This document shows positions 10,838-19,553 of a DNA stretch of 64,000 bases, piece by piece (the first letter of the stretch is position 1; every line of letters begins with the position of its first letter). This DNA is from JABDKH01 sp963768565 (lineage in GTDB: Bacteria; Bacteroidota; Rhodothermia; Rhodothermales; JABDKH01), in NCBI GenBank assembly GCA_963768565.1, contig CAVYIO010000031.1, positions 1 through 64,000 of the forward strand. The letters run 5' to 3'. Below the pieces are notes generated by a model. It had not been told where the DNA came from and did no database searches. It saw nothing but the letters and a program-made list of their open reading frames with translations. The translations under genes were made by a program, and so were the position numbers.

Positions 10838-12295
10838 ATGCACGTAGACAAGACGCACCGCGCACCGGATAAACAGACTCCAGGGAGGCGTGTGCTCGTC
10901 GCCACCTCGCTGGTCTTTCTGATGACGCTTCTTTCGTCTTGCGACGCGTTTCAGGACAACGACACCGGCTTTCGTGGGGACAATGAGTTTCTATCCTCGC
11001 GAGACATCACACGGATGGGTCAGCTGAACTCGAGCCTTCGCGCGGCGCTGATTGCGCAGGCGCTCGAAGGCGGACTCGAGTATTATCGCCTTCCGGACAG
11101 CGATGAGTTTGACAGGATTCCGCAGGACCCGCTGAATCCACTGTCTCGCGCAAAGGTGAGGCTGGGACAGCTGTTGTATCACGAAACTGCGCTGGGCACC
11201 AGCTGTCGACAGGAGTCGGCTGCGGAGACGTACTCGTGCGCGGGATGTCATTTCGCGCAGGCAGGATTTCAGGCGGCCACGCCACAGGGAATCGCGGAGG
11301 GCGGACGGGGCTTCTTTGCCCGGGAACTCGATCCCGCGTATGATTCCAGCACGGACGAGAGCACGCCCGACCTGCAACCGATCCGCTCTCCGTCGAGCAT
11401 GAACACGGCATACCAGGAACTCATGCTCTGGAACGGTCAATTCGGTGGAGTCGGCCTGAACTTCGGGACAGAGGCAAACTGGACCGGACCGAAGGAGGCC
11501 AACCTGCTCGGGATGCACGGACTCGAGACGCAGGCGGTCGCGGGAATGACGGTTCATCGGATGGACGACGTCGAAAACTCACGCGTTGCTTCGATTCCGT
11601 TTTATCAGCGGCTGTTCGTCGAAGCCTTTCCCGGCGAGGCAGAGCCCGTCAACCTCATGAACACGGCGCTCGCCATTGCCGCGTTTGAGCGAACCATTCT
11701 CGCGAACCGATCACCGTTTCAGCGGTGGGTGCGCGGGGAAACCCGGGCTATGTCGGAGGACCAGATGCGAGGAGCGCTCCTGTTCTTCGGGAAGGCCGAG
11801 TGTTCCGCCTGTCATACGGGACCGGCTCTCAGTTCGATGACGTTCTACGCGCTGGGGATGAATGATCTGGACGGGGCGGTCGATCCGCGAGTGGACCTGC
11901 GGGCCTTCGGGGGCACCGTTCCGGACGATGTGCGTCGAGGCCGCGGTGGTTTCACAGGCCGGACGTCCGACGACTACCGCTTCAAGACGCCGCAACTCTA
12001 CAATCTCGCCGACACTCCGTTCTACAGTCACGGCGCATCATTCTCGTCGGTTCGTGACGTGATCGTCTACAAGAATGCGGCCATCCCTCAGAATTTCCTC
12101 GTCCCGGTCGAACGTCTCTCTTCCTACTTTCGCCCGCTGGGCCTGTCTGAGTCCGAGATCGATGACCTGACGGCGTTTGTTGAGGAAGCGCTACACGATC
12201 CTGAGTTGATGCGCTACGTGCCTGCGGTTCTGCCGTCGGGCAATTGCACGCCGCACAACGATGCTCAGTCGCGGCAGGAGCTGGGCTGCTTCTAG
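10838..12295 (+). CDS. di-heme cytochrome c peroxidase (MauG/CCP family) lipoprotein
   Basis: 485 residues; GGGAG precedes ATG 10838. A signal with lipobox LLSSC (Cys about 35) indicates a lipoprotein exposed to the periplasm or surface. Two c-type heme sites are present, CAGCH at 134-138 and CSACH at 322-326, the arrangement of bacterial CCP/MauG proteins. Between them lies RSPSSMNTAYQELMLWNGQF, typical of the peroxidase domain. Known family members reduce hydrogen peroxide using periplasmic cytochromes, while MauG-type relatives oxidise protein side chains. It is a single gene between a terminator and the convergent DUF4097 gene, so no partner is indicated. Peroxidase versus MauG-like activity cannot be separated from sequence alone. 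Confidence 0.88.
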   Translation: MHVDKTHRAPDKQTPGRRVLVATSLVFLMTLLSSCDAFQDNDTGFRGDNEFLSSRDITRMGQLNSSLRAALIAQALEGGLEYYRLPDSDEFDRIPQDPLNPLSRAKVRLGQLLYHETALGTSCRQESAAETYSCAGCHFAQAGFQAATPQGIAEGGRGFFARELDPAYDSSTDESTPDLQPIRSPSSMNTAYQELMLWNGQFGGVGLNFGTEANWTGPKEANLLGMHGLETQAVAGMTVHRMDDVENSRVASIPFYQRLFVEAFPGEAEPVNLMNTALAIAAFERTILANRSPFQRWVRGETRAMSEDQMRGALLFFGKAECSACHTGPALSSMTFYALGMNDLDGAVDPRVDLRAFGGTVPDDVRRGRGGFTGRTSDDYRFKTPQLYNLADTPFYSHGASFSSVRDVIVYKNAAIPQNFLVPVERLSSYFRPLGLSESEIDDLTAFVEEALHDPELMRYVPAVLPSGNCTPHNDAQSRQELGCF

Positions 12296-12354
12296 TGGCG
12301 GCAGGATCGGTTGCGGTTGCGGAGGAAAGCTCTCAAGGCCGGAATGCGCTCCTG

Positions 12355-13149
12355 CTACGGGGTGGCTGACGAGCGCTTACGAATTACAATGTCGCCGCTG
12401 TAATTCTGAAACAAATACTCCGGGCCCCCACCGTTGATTGTCGCGTACGTAAAGCTGCGCAGTCGCTGGCGGCCGTCTTTGCCGACGTTCTCCAGAGACG
12501 CCACTTTGCCGGACAGATCAAACTCCGACAGGATCTCCCCATGATCTGTTCGCATCTTCAGCCTGGCAGAAACCTGAGAAGGGAACGTCACTTCGACGTC
12601 GCCCGACCAGGAGCTGAAAGCCATCGGCCGCGTGTCCGTTATCGATTCGAAGGTCGCTGTCAGATTCCCCGCGTGTGCGTGTGCAACAACAGGCCCCGAT
12701 ATCTCTGACAGGGCAATCGAGCCGTTAGCGGCATTGACTTCCATTTCTCCCGAAACACCCGTCACGAGAATATCTCCTTCCCCGGTGATGTGTACGGATA
12801 GATCGCTGTTTCCGGGGATCCATACGTGCAGGTCCGTATAGCGATCTTCGCTTCCCGCCTTCACGACAATGGTGTTGTCGTTCTCATCCAGCGTGACGTT
12901 TGCACCCTGGTCTACGCGGCGCAGATTGTCCTTCCGTGGACGAGATGACTCGGCGGTCTCGCGAGGTCGCTCGATGATCTCAATCAAAACGTCTCTCTCG
13001 GCGTGTGTGGACACCTCGATATTTCCATAGAGGGTTCGAGCCACGACATGTGTTGGCTGGTCAGGCTCGGCGAACGATGCCCGGAGCGTTTCCTGAGCTT
13101 GAGAAAGCAGCGGCGTAAAAAGAAGCAGTGCGAAAAGGGCAGTCTTCAT
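12355..13149 (-). CDS. DUF4097-like secreted beta-solenoid protein
   Basis: 264 residues from ATG 13149, starting with a signal peptide (MKTALFALLLFTPLLSQAQ). The body is made of short repeating beta strands such as LSVHITGEGDILVTGVSG and AANGSIALSEISGPVVAHA, typical of DUF4097 (putative adhesin) domains. These often sit beside ECF sigma/anti-sigma pairs. It is the last gene of a three-gene set: sigma, anti-sigma, then this one 45 bases downstream of the anti-sigma stop. Co-regulation by that sigma is inferred. The function is unknown; an extracytoplasmic role is the only firm statement. Confidence 0.75.
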   Translation of the reverse strand: MKTALFALLLFTPLLSQAQETLRASFAEPDQPTHVVARTLYGNIEVSTHAERDVLIEIIERPRETAESSRPRKDNLRRVDQGANVTLDENDNTIVVKAGSEDRYTDLHVWIPGNSDLSVHITGEGDILVTGVSGEMEVNAANGSIALSEISGPVVAHAHAGNLTATFESITDTRPMAFSSWSGDVEVTFPSQVSARLKMRTDHGEILSEFDLSGKVASLENVGKDGRQRLRSFTYATINGGGPEYLFQNYSGDIVIRKRSSATP

Positions 13150-13194
13150 GTTGATTCTGTCTCGTATGATTGGAGTACCGGTCACGAGCTGCGG

Positions 13195-13855
13195 TCACTC
13201 CAGCATCTCGTATATGGTCGTCTGAATCAGCGGTGATTTTTGGATCTGGATTGACTGCTGCAAGCCATCGCGGACCTCGCGCTGATCGGCGAAGCGACTC
13301 AGGGCATCGATCGCCGCAAGTCGCACGTTCACGTTCGGGTCGTTTCTTATGGCGGCGAGCAGCGCACTCGTGACATCATCACCCAGGCGGTTCATTTCAT
13401 ACGTCTCGTGGATTGCTTCCAGTCGCGCAGTAGGGCGTGGCGACTGCAGTTGTGCGCGTACCAGCCGAGTCTGAAGGTCAATGACGCTGCTTGCGGCAGG
13501 GCCAACCGACTCCGAGTCCGTGAGCCTACCGAGGAAGAACCCGATTGACAATAGAAGTACAGAGGCCGCCACTTTCAGCAATGCCGGTCGTCCGGTTAAA
13601 AGGTGGCGAAGTGGAGTACGAGGTGCGTTGTCGGCTCGATTGAGCCTTGCGTCAAAGGTCCTTTGCATTTCATCGGACGGGACGTAGATAGTGCCGGCAT
13701 CATCTGTTACTAGCTCCCACGCGGCCAGCGCCGAGTCCCATTGTAGTTGGCACTCTTCGCACGACTCTAAGTGGGTAGCATGAGGCGGCGCAAGAGAGTG
13801 ATTTCCCGAGCTGCAATAACGTCGGTATGTCGTCACGAAACGTCTGACAGTTCAT
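13195..13855 (-). CDS. membrane anti-sigma factor with zinc-binding motif and periplasmic HEAT repeats, one frameshift
   Basis: The best start is ATG 13855, overlapping the sigma stop as ATGA and giving MNCQTFRDDIPTLLQLG. One extra base in the GGG/AAA stretch near 13805 must be removed to join HSLAPPHATHLESCEEC. The HLESCEEC segment is the H-x3-C-x2-C zinc anti-sigma (ZAS) motif that holds the sigma factor. One membrane helix follows (LLKVAASVLLLSIGFFLGRL). The periplasmic half contains HEAT-like units such as ALLAAIRNDPNVNVRLAAI and a second one from about DGLQQSIQIQ onward. It should sequester the preceding ECF sigma until a periplasmic signal is sensed. The HEAT half is a likely protein-binding sensor (inference). 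Confidence 0.75.
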
Positions 13856-14434
13856 GATGTCGCCTGACTCAATTCCAGGTAGTTCTTCTTCAGTGAAATG
13901 AGGGCACGGTGCACCCTCACCTTGACGGCGTCTCCGGAGCAGTCCAACACCGCTGAGATTTCCTTGTAGGACAGGTCGGCGTACCGGCTGAGCACAAGAA
14001 CTTCCCGATACGCCGGTGAAAGGCGGTCCAGGGCTTCGGCGAGAACCCTCTTGTCCTGGTTCATCTCAAGATGGCGGTCCGGCAAAGGCGCCGGGTCCAC
14101 ACGCTGGACGGTCTCAAGCGACGTTTCTGAAACAGAGGGCTTCCGGTATCTGATCATTTGCCACGTTCTTTGCGATTCGAAACAGCCAGTGCAGGAAGGT
14201 CCCTCCACGAAAGGAGTGGCCGTACCGAATGAGCCGATCAAACACGTCCTGCACCGCATCCATACTGTCAGCTCTGTTTCGCATGATCGAGAAGAAGTAG
14301 CGGTACAGTTTCTGATGGTGACGCGTAAACAAAACCCCGGCACTCTCCCGTGCCCCGCCAGCGACCTCAAGCATGAGCTCTTCGTCCGTCTTCAGGTTCT
14401 GGTCTGTTCGCATTCGATGGGTCGCAGTTTCCAT
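13852..14434 (-). CDS. ECF-family sigma-70 factor, one frameshift
   Basis: About 194 residues from ATG 14434. Region 2 is clear (LFTRHHQKLYRYFFSIMRNR, then DAVQDVFDRLIRYGHSFRGG and WLFRIAKNVANDQI). A frame change near 14145 is needed to reach region 4 (ALDRLSPAYREVLVLSRYAD, LSYKEISAVLDCSGDAVKVR, VHRALISLKKNYLEL). Its stop overlaps the anti-sigma start (ATGA), so the two are made in a fixed ratio. Together with the DUF4097 gene it forms an envelope-responsive regulon unit. The break is at a CCGG/TAT junction and looks like a consensus error, since both halves are well conserved. Confidence 0.8.
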
Positions 14435-14567
14435 TGAAAACCGGTCTTCTTCCCGATGGTTACAGTTGCGGGCGAAGAATGTGGTGTAAAGACGATGCCG
14501 CGGCGGCCTTCTGGGGCCAGACTGCGTCAAGAACGAGGGAGACCAGGGAGAGTCGCCTGTCGTCACA

Positions 14568-15008
14568 TCAGCCGGCACCGTCCTCTGCGCGCTCTTTGAG
14601 CGCAGTGTTCATCGCCTCGAACCCCTTTTGCGTCGGGCCCGACATAGCATTCCAGAACAGGGGCACGAGCAGTCCGCTGAATTGTTCGCGATGATGAAGG
14701 CGAACGCCTCCGTCGGCAGTCTCTTCGATCTGAAAGATGTGTTCTCCATCAAACAGGCCCGGCAGGAGCAGTCGTCCAAGCCACCGCAACTCCCCGGGTT
14801 GCGCTACCCGCAGGATTGTTGGTCGAAATGTCATCGCCTTGCCGCCGGGCGGTTCGATGCGAACGGCGAGCCGCGTTCCTTCGACTGCAGCCCCGACAAC
14901 CTCCGGGATAAACGGATTCCACTCCGGGTAGCTGCCGAAGTCCGTCAGAATCTTCCAGACGATATCCGGTGCGGCCGCGACATCAATGGCGGTGACGATC
15001 TCTCTCAT
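14568..15008 (-). CDS. SRPBCC (START/polyketide-cyclase fold) domain protein
   Basis: 146 residues, ATG 15008 (MREIVTAIDVAAAPDIVWKI). It is a single SRPBCC domain: an N-terminal strand plus ILTDFGSYPEWNPFI, the conserved Trp/Asn loop of the family, and a C-terminal long helix (AMSGPTQKGFEAMNTALKER). These small helix-grip proteins bind hydrophobic ligands in a cavity; no catalytic residue can be assigned. No signal peptide, so cytosolic. It is transcribed toward the sigma operon but is separated from it by over 130 bases. Confidence 0.75.
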   Translation of the reverse strand: MREIVTAIDVAAAPDIVWKILTDFGSYPEWNPFIPEVVGAAVEGTRLAVRIEPPGGKAMTFRPTILRVAQPGELRWLGRLLLPGLFDGEHIFQIEETADGGVRLHHREQFSGLLVPLFWNAMSGPTQKGFEAMNTALKERAEDGAG

Positions 15009-15876
15009 AGCGCGATCAGTGGTTTTTGCGGCGGACGATTGTTGGATGGCCGGCGGCAGTGTACCTATGCGTCGGATGGCTGGCCAACTTCCGACGGACG
15101 ATATCGCAGTGTGAAATCGGGAGTTCCAGATTGACATTGCTCGCTTTCGTGGCTACTGTTACAGGCACAGCCGGCGCTACACCCGAAAGGGTCGCAATCA
15201 CGATTGCGGCGAGAAATACATCCAGCGCCCGTTGTATGTGGCTTGGCGCCGGATTGGGGCGCCAAGCCTTTTAGTTGTCGCACCCCGCGGCCATTCTCCT
15301 GCTTCTCTCCGGTCGTAACCCTTCCTTCCCCTCGTCATTCTCGCGCGCAGCGAATAATCCATCCAGGGCGTCCGCAACGCGGCCTGGATTCCCGATCTGG
15401 CCTTACCCTGCGCTCCGCCCTCGCGCAGGCGAGGGAATGCGAGACACGAGGCCCGAAGGGCCGACTGATGAGCGCAGCGAATAATCCATCCAGGGGTCCG
15501 CAACGGGGCATGGATCCCCGATCTGGCCTTACCCTGCGCTCCGCCCTGCGCTCCGCCCTCGCGCTCCGCCCTCGCGCAGGCGAGGGGAGGCGGGGGCCTG
15601 GGATGACGGTTTCTGACACTGACGCCTACCGGTCGATTGCTTGCCGCTGCTAATCCCTCGTCATTCTCGCGGAGGCGAGAATCCATCCAAGGCACCGCCA
15701 AACGGGTCATGTATCCCGACCGGAATCATCGCCAGGCATGGATGCTGCCGCTGTCGCTGCCTCTGCGGTCTTGCGTGACCAATATCCACGTCGATTCTTG
15801 ACTTAAATCACCCCTTCCTGCCGCCGATACTACCGCTAGCACTTCGATAACATGGTTGGCTAAGGCGGACAAGGCA
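15009..15876. other. 868-bp stretch with no convincing gene; contains the repeat block
   Basis: Long open frames here on both strands are compositional artefacts of the repeat block at 15331-15700 (Arg/Ala/Pro-rich translations that repeat themselves). Outside the repeats I see no ribosome binding site followed by a plausible start. Confidence 0.6.
15331..15700. repeat. cluster of palindromic dispersed-type repeats
   Basis: The segment beginning GCGCAGCGAATAATCC occurs at 15345 and again at 15472 (127-base spacing), each followed by a near-identical CCCGATCTGGCCTTACCC stretch. CCCTCGC-GCAG-GCGAGGG at 15418-15435 is a perfect hairpin. CTGCGCTCCGCC-like units are tandemly repeated at about 15533-15588. 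A third, simpler element at 15657-15688 is the palindrome ATTCTCGC-GGAG-GCGAGAAT. The layout resembles the REP-like intergenic palindromes found scattered in many genomes with the core CGTCATTCTCGC. They probably fold into RNA or DNA hairpins. Confidence 0.8.
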
Positions 15877-16101
15877 ATGGTAAACAAGGAAGGCGTCAAG
15901 AAGGATCTCATCGAGCGCATCGAAGCGCTGGTTGAAGAGTCGTGTACCCTCGTACGGACGAAGGAAAGCTGGACGCGGCACGTCGAAATTCAGGCTGAGA
16001 TCATGCAGCTCTGCCGCAAAGCCTCGGATACGATCAACACGGACAGTCGGCCATACTGGGACACGGACGTCGCGAATTCCCGCGAGACGCGAGCCGCCTG
16101 A
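15877..16101 (+). CDS. small helical hypothetical protein
   Basis: 74 residues from ATG 15877 (a TTG at 15856 is also possible). The protein is highly charged and predicted mostly helical (EGVKKDLIERIEALVEESCT, then RHVEIQAEIMQLCRKASDTI). It has two cysteines, no signal peptide and no recognisable family. A hairpin terminator follows 34 bases later, which supports it being a real transcription unit. The ribosome binding site is weak. Not recognised. Confidence 0.45.
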   Translation: MVNKEGVKKDLIERIEALVEESCTLVRTKESWTRHVEIQAEIMQLCRKASDTINTDSRPYWDTDVANSRETRAA

Positions 16102-16134
16102 ACCCACTCTTTACCCGACCTGGTTAACTTCGCG

Positions 16135-16165
16135 AAGCCGCGCCTCAATGGTGCGGCTTTTCTGC
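16135..16165 (+). terminator. Rho-independent terminator
   Basis: Stem AAGCCGC / GCGGCTT around a loop of about 12 bases, followed by TTCTGC. It lies after the small gene at 15877 and before terC. Confidence 0.65.
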
Positions 16166-16226
16166 TTCAGGTCAGTCCGTTAAATTGCAGGCGGCTCCCC
16201 ACCATTCATTTCAAAGGCCGCGAACA

Positions 16227-16982
16227 TTGGACTGGTTTTACGACCCTCAGGCATGGATCGCTCTTGCCTCGCTGACGGCGCTCGAGATTGTCCTGGGCAT
16301 CGACAACATCATTTTCATCTCGATCCTCGCCGGAAAACTTCCGAAACATCAGCAGGAGCGTGCCCGCATTTTGGGACTTGCACTCGCTCTCATCGGTCGC
16401 GTTCTGCTGTTGCTTTCGCTCACCTGGATCATGCGACTCACCGCACCGCTGTTTGCCATCATCGGGTATGAGATCTCGGGGCGCGATCTCATTCTCATTG
16501 GAGGAGGGCTCTTCCTGCTGGCCAAAGCGACTCATGAGATTCACTCCAAGCTGGAAGAAATGGGCCACGAAGAGGCCGGCTCTCGCGCGGCCGTGACCTT
16601 TCGCAGCGTCATCATTCAGATTCTTCTGCTCGACATCGTGTTCTCCCTCGACTCGGTGATTACGGCGGTCGGAATGGCCAGTCAGTTGTGGGTGATGGTC
16701 ACGGCTGTCGTGATCGCTATCATTATCATGATGGTGAGTTCGGGAGCCATCGCGCGCTTCATCGAAGTCCGGCCGACGGTAAAGATGCTGGCCCTCGCAT
16801 TCTTGCTGATGGTAGGCGTCGCACTCGTGGCAGAAGGCCTCGACTTCCACATCCCCCGGGGCTACATCTACTTCGCGATGGCCTTCTCGGTGTTCGTGGA
16901 GATGCTGAACCTGAAGCTCCGATCGAAACAGAAGACGCCGATCAAACTCGGGCGGTCACTGCCACCCGGCCTCGGCGGCTGA
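16227..16982 (+). CDS. TerC family integral membrane protein
   Basis: 251 residues starting at TTG 16227, which gives the family-typical opening LDWFYDPQAWIALASLT; AAAGG sits 9 bases upstream. The family signatures EIVLGIDNIIFISILAGKLP and, in the second half, IVFSLDSVITAVGMA place the paired Asp residues in membrane helices. About seven helices are visible. TerC proteins are linked to metal handling (tellurite resistance, Mn2+ export in the YceF/Alx group, and metallation of exported enzymes). Cytoplasmic membrane. No regulatory yybP-ykoY-like element is visible in the short upstream gap. Convergent with dnaB. Confidence 0.85.
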   Translation: MDWFYDPQAWIALASLTALEIVLGIDNIIFISILAGKLPKHQQERARILGLALALIGRVLLLLSLTWIMRLTAPLFAIIGYEISGRDLILIGGGLFLLAKATHEIHSKLEEMGHEEAGSRAAVTFRSVIIQILLLDIVFSLDSVITAVGMASQLWVMVTAVVIAIIIMMVSSGAIARFIEVRPTVKMLALAFLLMVGVALVAEGLDFHIPRGYIYFAMAFSVFVEMLNLKLRSKQKTPIKLGRSLPPGLGG

Positions 16983-16990
16983 TCACCTGC

Positions 16991-18541
16991 CTAGAACGGC
17001 GCGTGTGCCGGGGGAGGCAACTCGCCCGCAGGACCTTCGGCGCCTTCCTCCTGCCCGAGTTGCGCCGCTGAATCGGCGTAGTAGGTCGTCAGATTCTCGA
17101 AGCGGGCGTGTTGAGGGACGAACGCCAACCGCACATCGCCGACAGGTCCGTTACGCTGTTTTCCGACAATGATCTCCGCGACTCCCGACGTTGATAATCC
17201 GCGCTCGTCGACCGTGATGCCGTAGCGCTCCGCACGGTAGATGAACGCCACCACGTCAGCGTCCTGCTCGATGGATCCGGACTCTCGCAGATCGGACAGT
17301 TGCGGGCGCCGATCACCACCACGGGTTTCCACCGCCCGACTCAGCTGCGAGAGAGCCAGGACGGGTACGTTCAGTTCCTTGGCGAGGCCTTTGAGAGACC
17401 GGGATATCTGAGCAATTTCCTGTTCGCGGTTGGAGCTGCGCGACTGAAGCGTACCATGCATGAGCTGCAGGTAGTCGACGACGACGAGGCCGATGTCGTG
17501 CTCGGCCTTCAAGCGGCGACACTTTGCTCTGAGTTCGAGGATGGAGAGGCCGGGAGTGTCGTCGATGTAGATGGGGGCGGACGAAAGTCGACCTGCGGCG
17601 CGGGCCAGCTTTGGCCAGTCGTCATCGCTGAGTCGCCCCGTGCGGGCAGCCTGCGCATCGACACGGGCTTCGGACGTGAGGAGCCGCTGGGCTAGCTGCC
17701 CGGCACTCATTTCCAGTGAGAAGATGGCGACGCCGACAGGGTTTTTCTTGTGAAGCGCGGAGTTCCGGGCTGATGCCAGCGCGAACGCCGTCTTACCCAT
17801 GGAGGGCCGTGCGGCGATGATTATGAGGTCGGATGGTTGCCACCCGCCGGTCAAATTGTCGAGCACACTGAAGCCGGTGGGCACACCCGTGATGCCGCTT
17901 TCGCGTCCGTGAATGGCCTCAAGTCGCGACAGCGTGTCCTTCAGGACCTCGTTCATCGAGGTCGCGGCCCGACGAAGCTGGGTGTCGGAGATTTTGAAAA
18001 TGTCGGACTCGACCTGGTCGAGCAGTTCGAACGCATCGGCCGACGGATCGTACGCATCACCGACGTGCGCGGTCATCGTCTCGATGAGTTTGCGCAGCAG
18101 CGATTTCTCCGTGATGATCCGGGTGTGATACTCAACGTTGGCAGCCGAGGCCACATGTGTCGTCAGCTCGGAGAGATAGTACTCCCCGCCTACTTTCTCG
18201 AGTTCGCCATTTCGCCGGAGCTCCTCGCCTACCGTGATGAGGTCGACCGGATTGCCGCGTTCAAACAGTCCCAGGATCGCGTCGTACACCTTCTGGTGCT
18301 GTGAAGCATAGAACGCGTCCGGAGGCAGGATTTCGATGACCTGCGGAATCGCCTCGCGCTCGATAAGCATCGCGCCGAGGACGGCTTTCTCGATGTCGAC
18401 AGCCTGAGGAGGCACACGGCCCGATCTGCCCGCGCCGGACGACGGGGTCGCACCACCATTGCGGCGACGCGGCCTTGGAGGCGGGGGCTGAAGTTCCTCC
18501 TCCAGCCTGATCCGTGTCGTAAGATCCTTTTCGTCAGCCAT
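16991..18541 (-). CDS. dnaB: replicative DNA helicase DnaB
   Basis: 516 residues. The N-terminal DnaB helical domain (VDIEKAVLGAMLIEREAIPQ, about 48-150) is joined by a linker to the RecA-fold motor, with Walker A ARPSMGKT at about 244-251 and Walker B IGLVVVDYLQLM. LSQLSRAVETRGGDRRPQLS and the DLRESGSIEQDADVV arginine-finger region also match. It unwinds DNA ahead of the replisome. The first 45 residues are Pro/Arg-rich and longer than usual. The C-terminal tail (GQEEGAEGPAGELPPP) is acidic/Pro-rich and may bind partners. Its start is 11 bases after the uracil-DNA glycosylase stop, so the two are probably cotranscribed. No intein is present. Confidence 0.95.
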   Translation of the reverse strand: MADEKDLTTRIRLEEELQPPPPRPRRRNGGATPSSGAGRSGRVPPQAVDIEKAVLGAMLIEREAIPQVIEILPPDAFYASQHQKVYDAILGLFERGNPVDLITVGEELRRNGELEKVGGEYYLSELTTHVASAANVEYHTRIITEKSLLRKLIETMTAHVGDAYDPSADAFELLDQVESDIFKISDTQLRRAATSMNEVLKDTLSRLEAIHGRESGITGVPTGFSVLDNLTGGWQPSDLIIIAARPSMGKTAFALASARNSALHKKNPVGVAIFSLEMSAGQLAQRLLTSEARVDAQAARTGRLSDDDWPKLARAAGRLSSAPIYIDDTPGLSILELRAKCRRLKAEHDIGLVVVDYLQLMHGTLQSRSSNREQEIAQISRSLKGLAKELNVPVLALSQLSRAVETRGGDRRPQLSDLRESGSIEQDADVVAFIYRAERYGITVDERGLSTSGVAEIIVGKQRNGPVGDVRLAFVPQHARFENLTTYYADSAAQLGQEEGAEGPAGELPPPAHAPF

Positions 18542-18552
18542 GGCGGGACTCT

Positions 18553-19338
18553 TCAGGAGCTGGTGGCGCTGGCGCCCGTGAGTTGGTCGTAGTGGTCACG
18601 CAGCTTCTGCACGTCTTCCCACGTAGCCTTCTTCCAGTCGGGATTTCGAAGCAGCGCCGCCGGATGATAAGTAACCATTACCGGGACGCCATGAAAGTCA
18701 TGAAACTCGCCGCGCAATGCCTTGAGCGAACCCTTCTTTTGCAGAAGCGAATTGCCCGCCGTTTTTCCCACGCACAGGATCACCCTTGGACGAATGAGCG
18801 CGATCTGCTTGAACAGAATCGGGATGTGGGCCGCGACTTCCGCCGGCAAAGGATCGCGGTTGTTCGGAGGGCGACTCTTGAGGATGTTCGCGATGTACAC
18901 GTCGCTTCGGGCAAAACCGATGGCGGCGAGAATCTTCGTAAGCAACTGACCGGCACGACCTACAAACGGTTCTCCCTGCCGGTCCTCGTCGGCGCCGGGC
19001 GCTTCACCAATAATCATCAGATCTGCTTCAGGGTTGCCCACGCCGAACACGGGATTCTGTCGAACCTCGTCCAGCGGAATCAGAACGGTGTTCGCTACCC
19101 ACTTCTCCACGGCGGCGAGGTCGCCGAATTTATGAAGCGGTGAGTCGGTCTCGATCAGCGCATTAAAGCGATCCGTCGTTTCCGTGTCGGTTTCCCCCGG
19201 AGGCGCGGCTGCTGCTGGATTCGTCGACGTCAACGGAGACGTTTCTGAAATAACTCCTGGCTCAACCGGCACCATCGGGCCGGATAGCGCTATCTCCAGT
19301 TCCAATGCGCCCTTGATTTCATTCAAAACGTCGTGCAT
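18553..19338 (-). CDS. family 4-like uracil-DNA glycosylase lacking the Fe-S cysteines
   Basis: 261 residues. The catalytic core matches family 4 UDG: GEAPGADEDRQGEPFVGRAG (motif 1), NILKSRPPNNRDP, and the HPAALLR motif near the C-terminus. It excises uracil from DNA to start base-excision repair. The four cysteines that bind [4Fe-4S] in the family are all replaced. The N-terminal pair region reads ANTVLIPLDEVRQNPVFG, KCRPP is KSRPP, and the fourth site near EVAAHIPILFKQI has no Cys. An N-terminal extension of about 90 low-complexity residues precedes the core. It probably shares a transcript with dnaB. Confidence 0.85.
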   Translation of the reverse strand: MHDVLNEIKGALELEIALSGPMVPVEPGVISETSPLTSTNPAAAAPPGETDTETTDRFNALIETDSPLHKFGDLAAVEKWVANTVLIPLDEVRQNPVFGVGNPEADLMIIGEAPGADEDRQGEPFVGRAGQLLTKILAAIGFARSDVYIANILKSRPPNNRDPLPAEVAAHIPILFKQIALIRPRVILCVGKTAGNSLLQKKGSLKALRGEFHDFHGVPVMVTYHPAALLRNPDWKKATWEDVQKLRDHYDQLTGASATSS

Positions 19339-19553
19339 CGATTACGTGTCAACATTTTTTTCGAAGTGCCTGTCGGGCGCGCATATGAGCGGACACGCAA
19401 GGTAGGATGCCGGGGCTCGCATCTCAACCAGACGCACAGGGGATTCATGGCGATTGTGGGAAAAATGGGGACAACTGACCAGGTGGACATCCAGTCGGCA
19501 TAGAAGACCCCGTCGACGAACCAGATCCACCGCATCGGCACGCATGTGTCAGC

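Noticed and set aside
15198..15710. Long open frames on both strands across the repeat block
   Set aside because: Translations are Arg/Ala/Pro-rich, repeat themselves and have no start signals; they follow the repeat composition.
19339..19553. Short minus-strand frames between the glycosylase and the phosphoesterase
   Set aside because: No start signal, no domain, translation rich in Trp/Arg/Pro.
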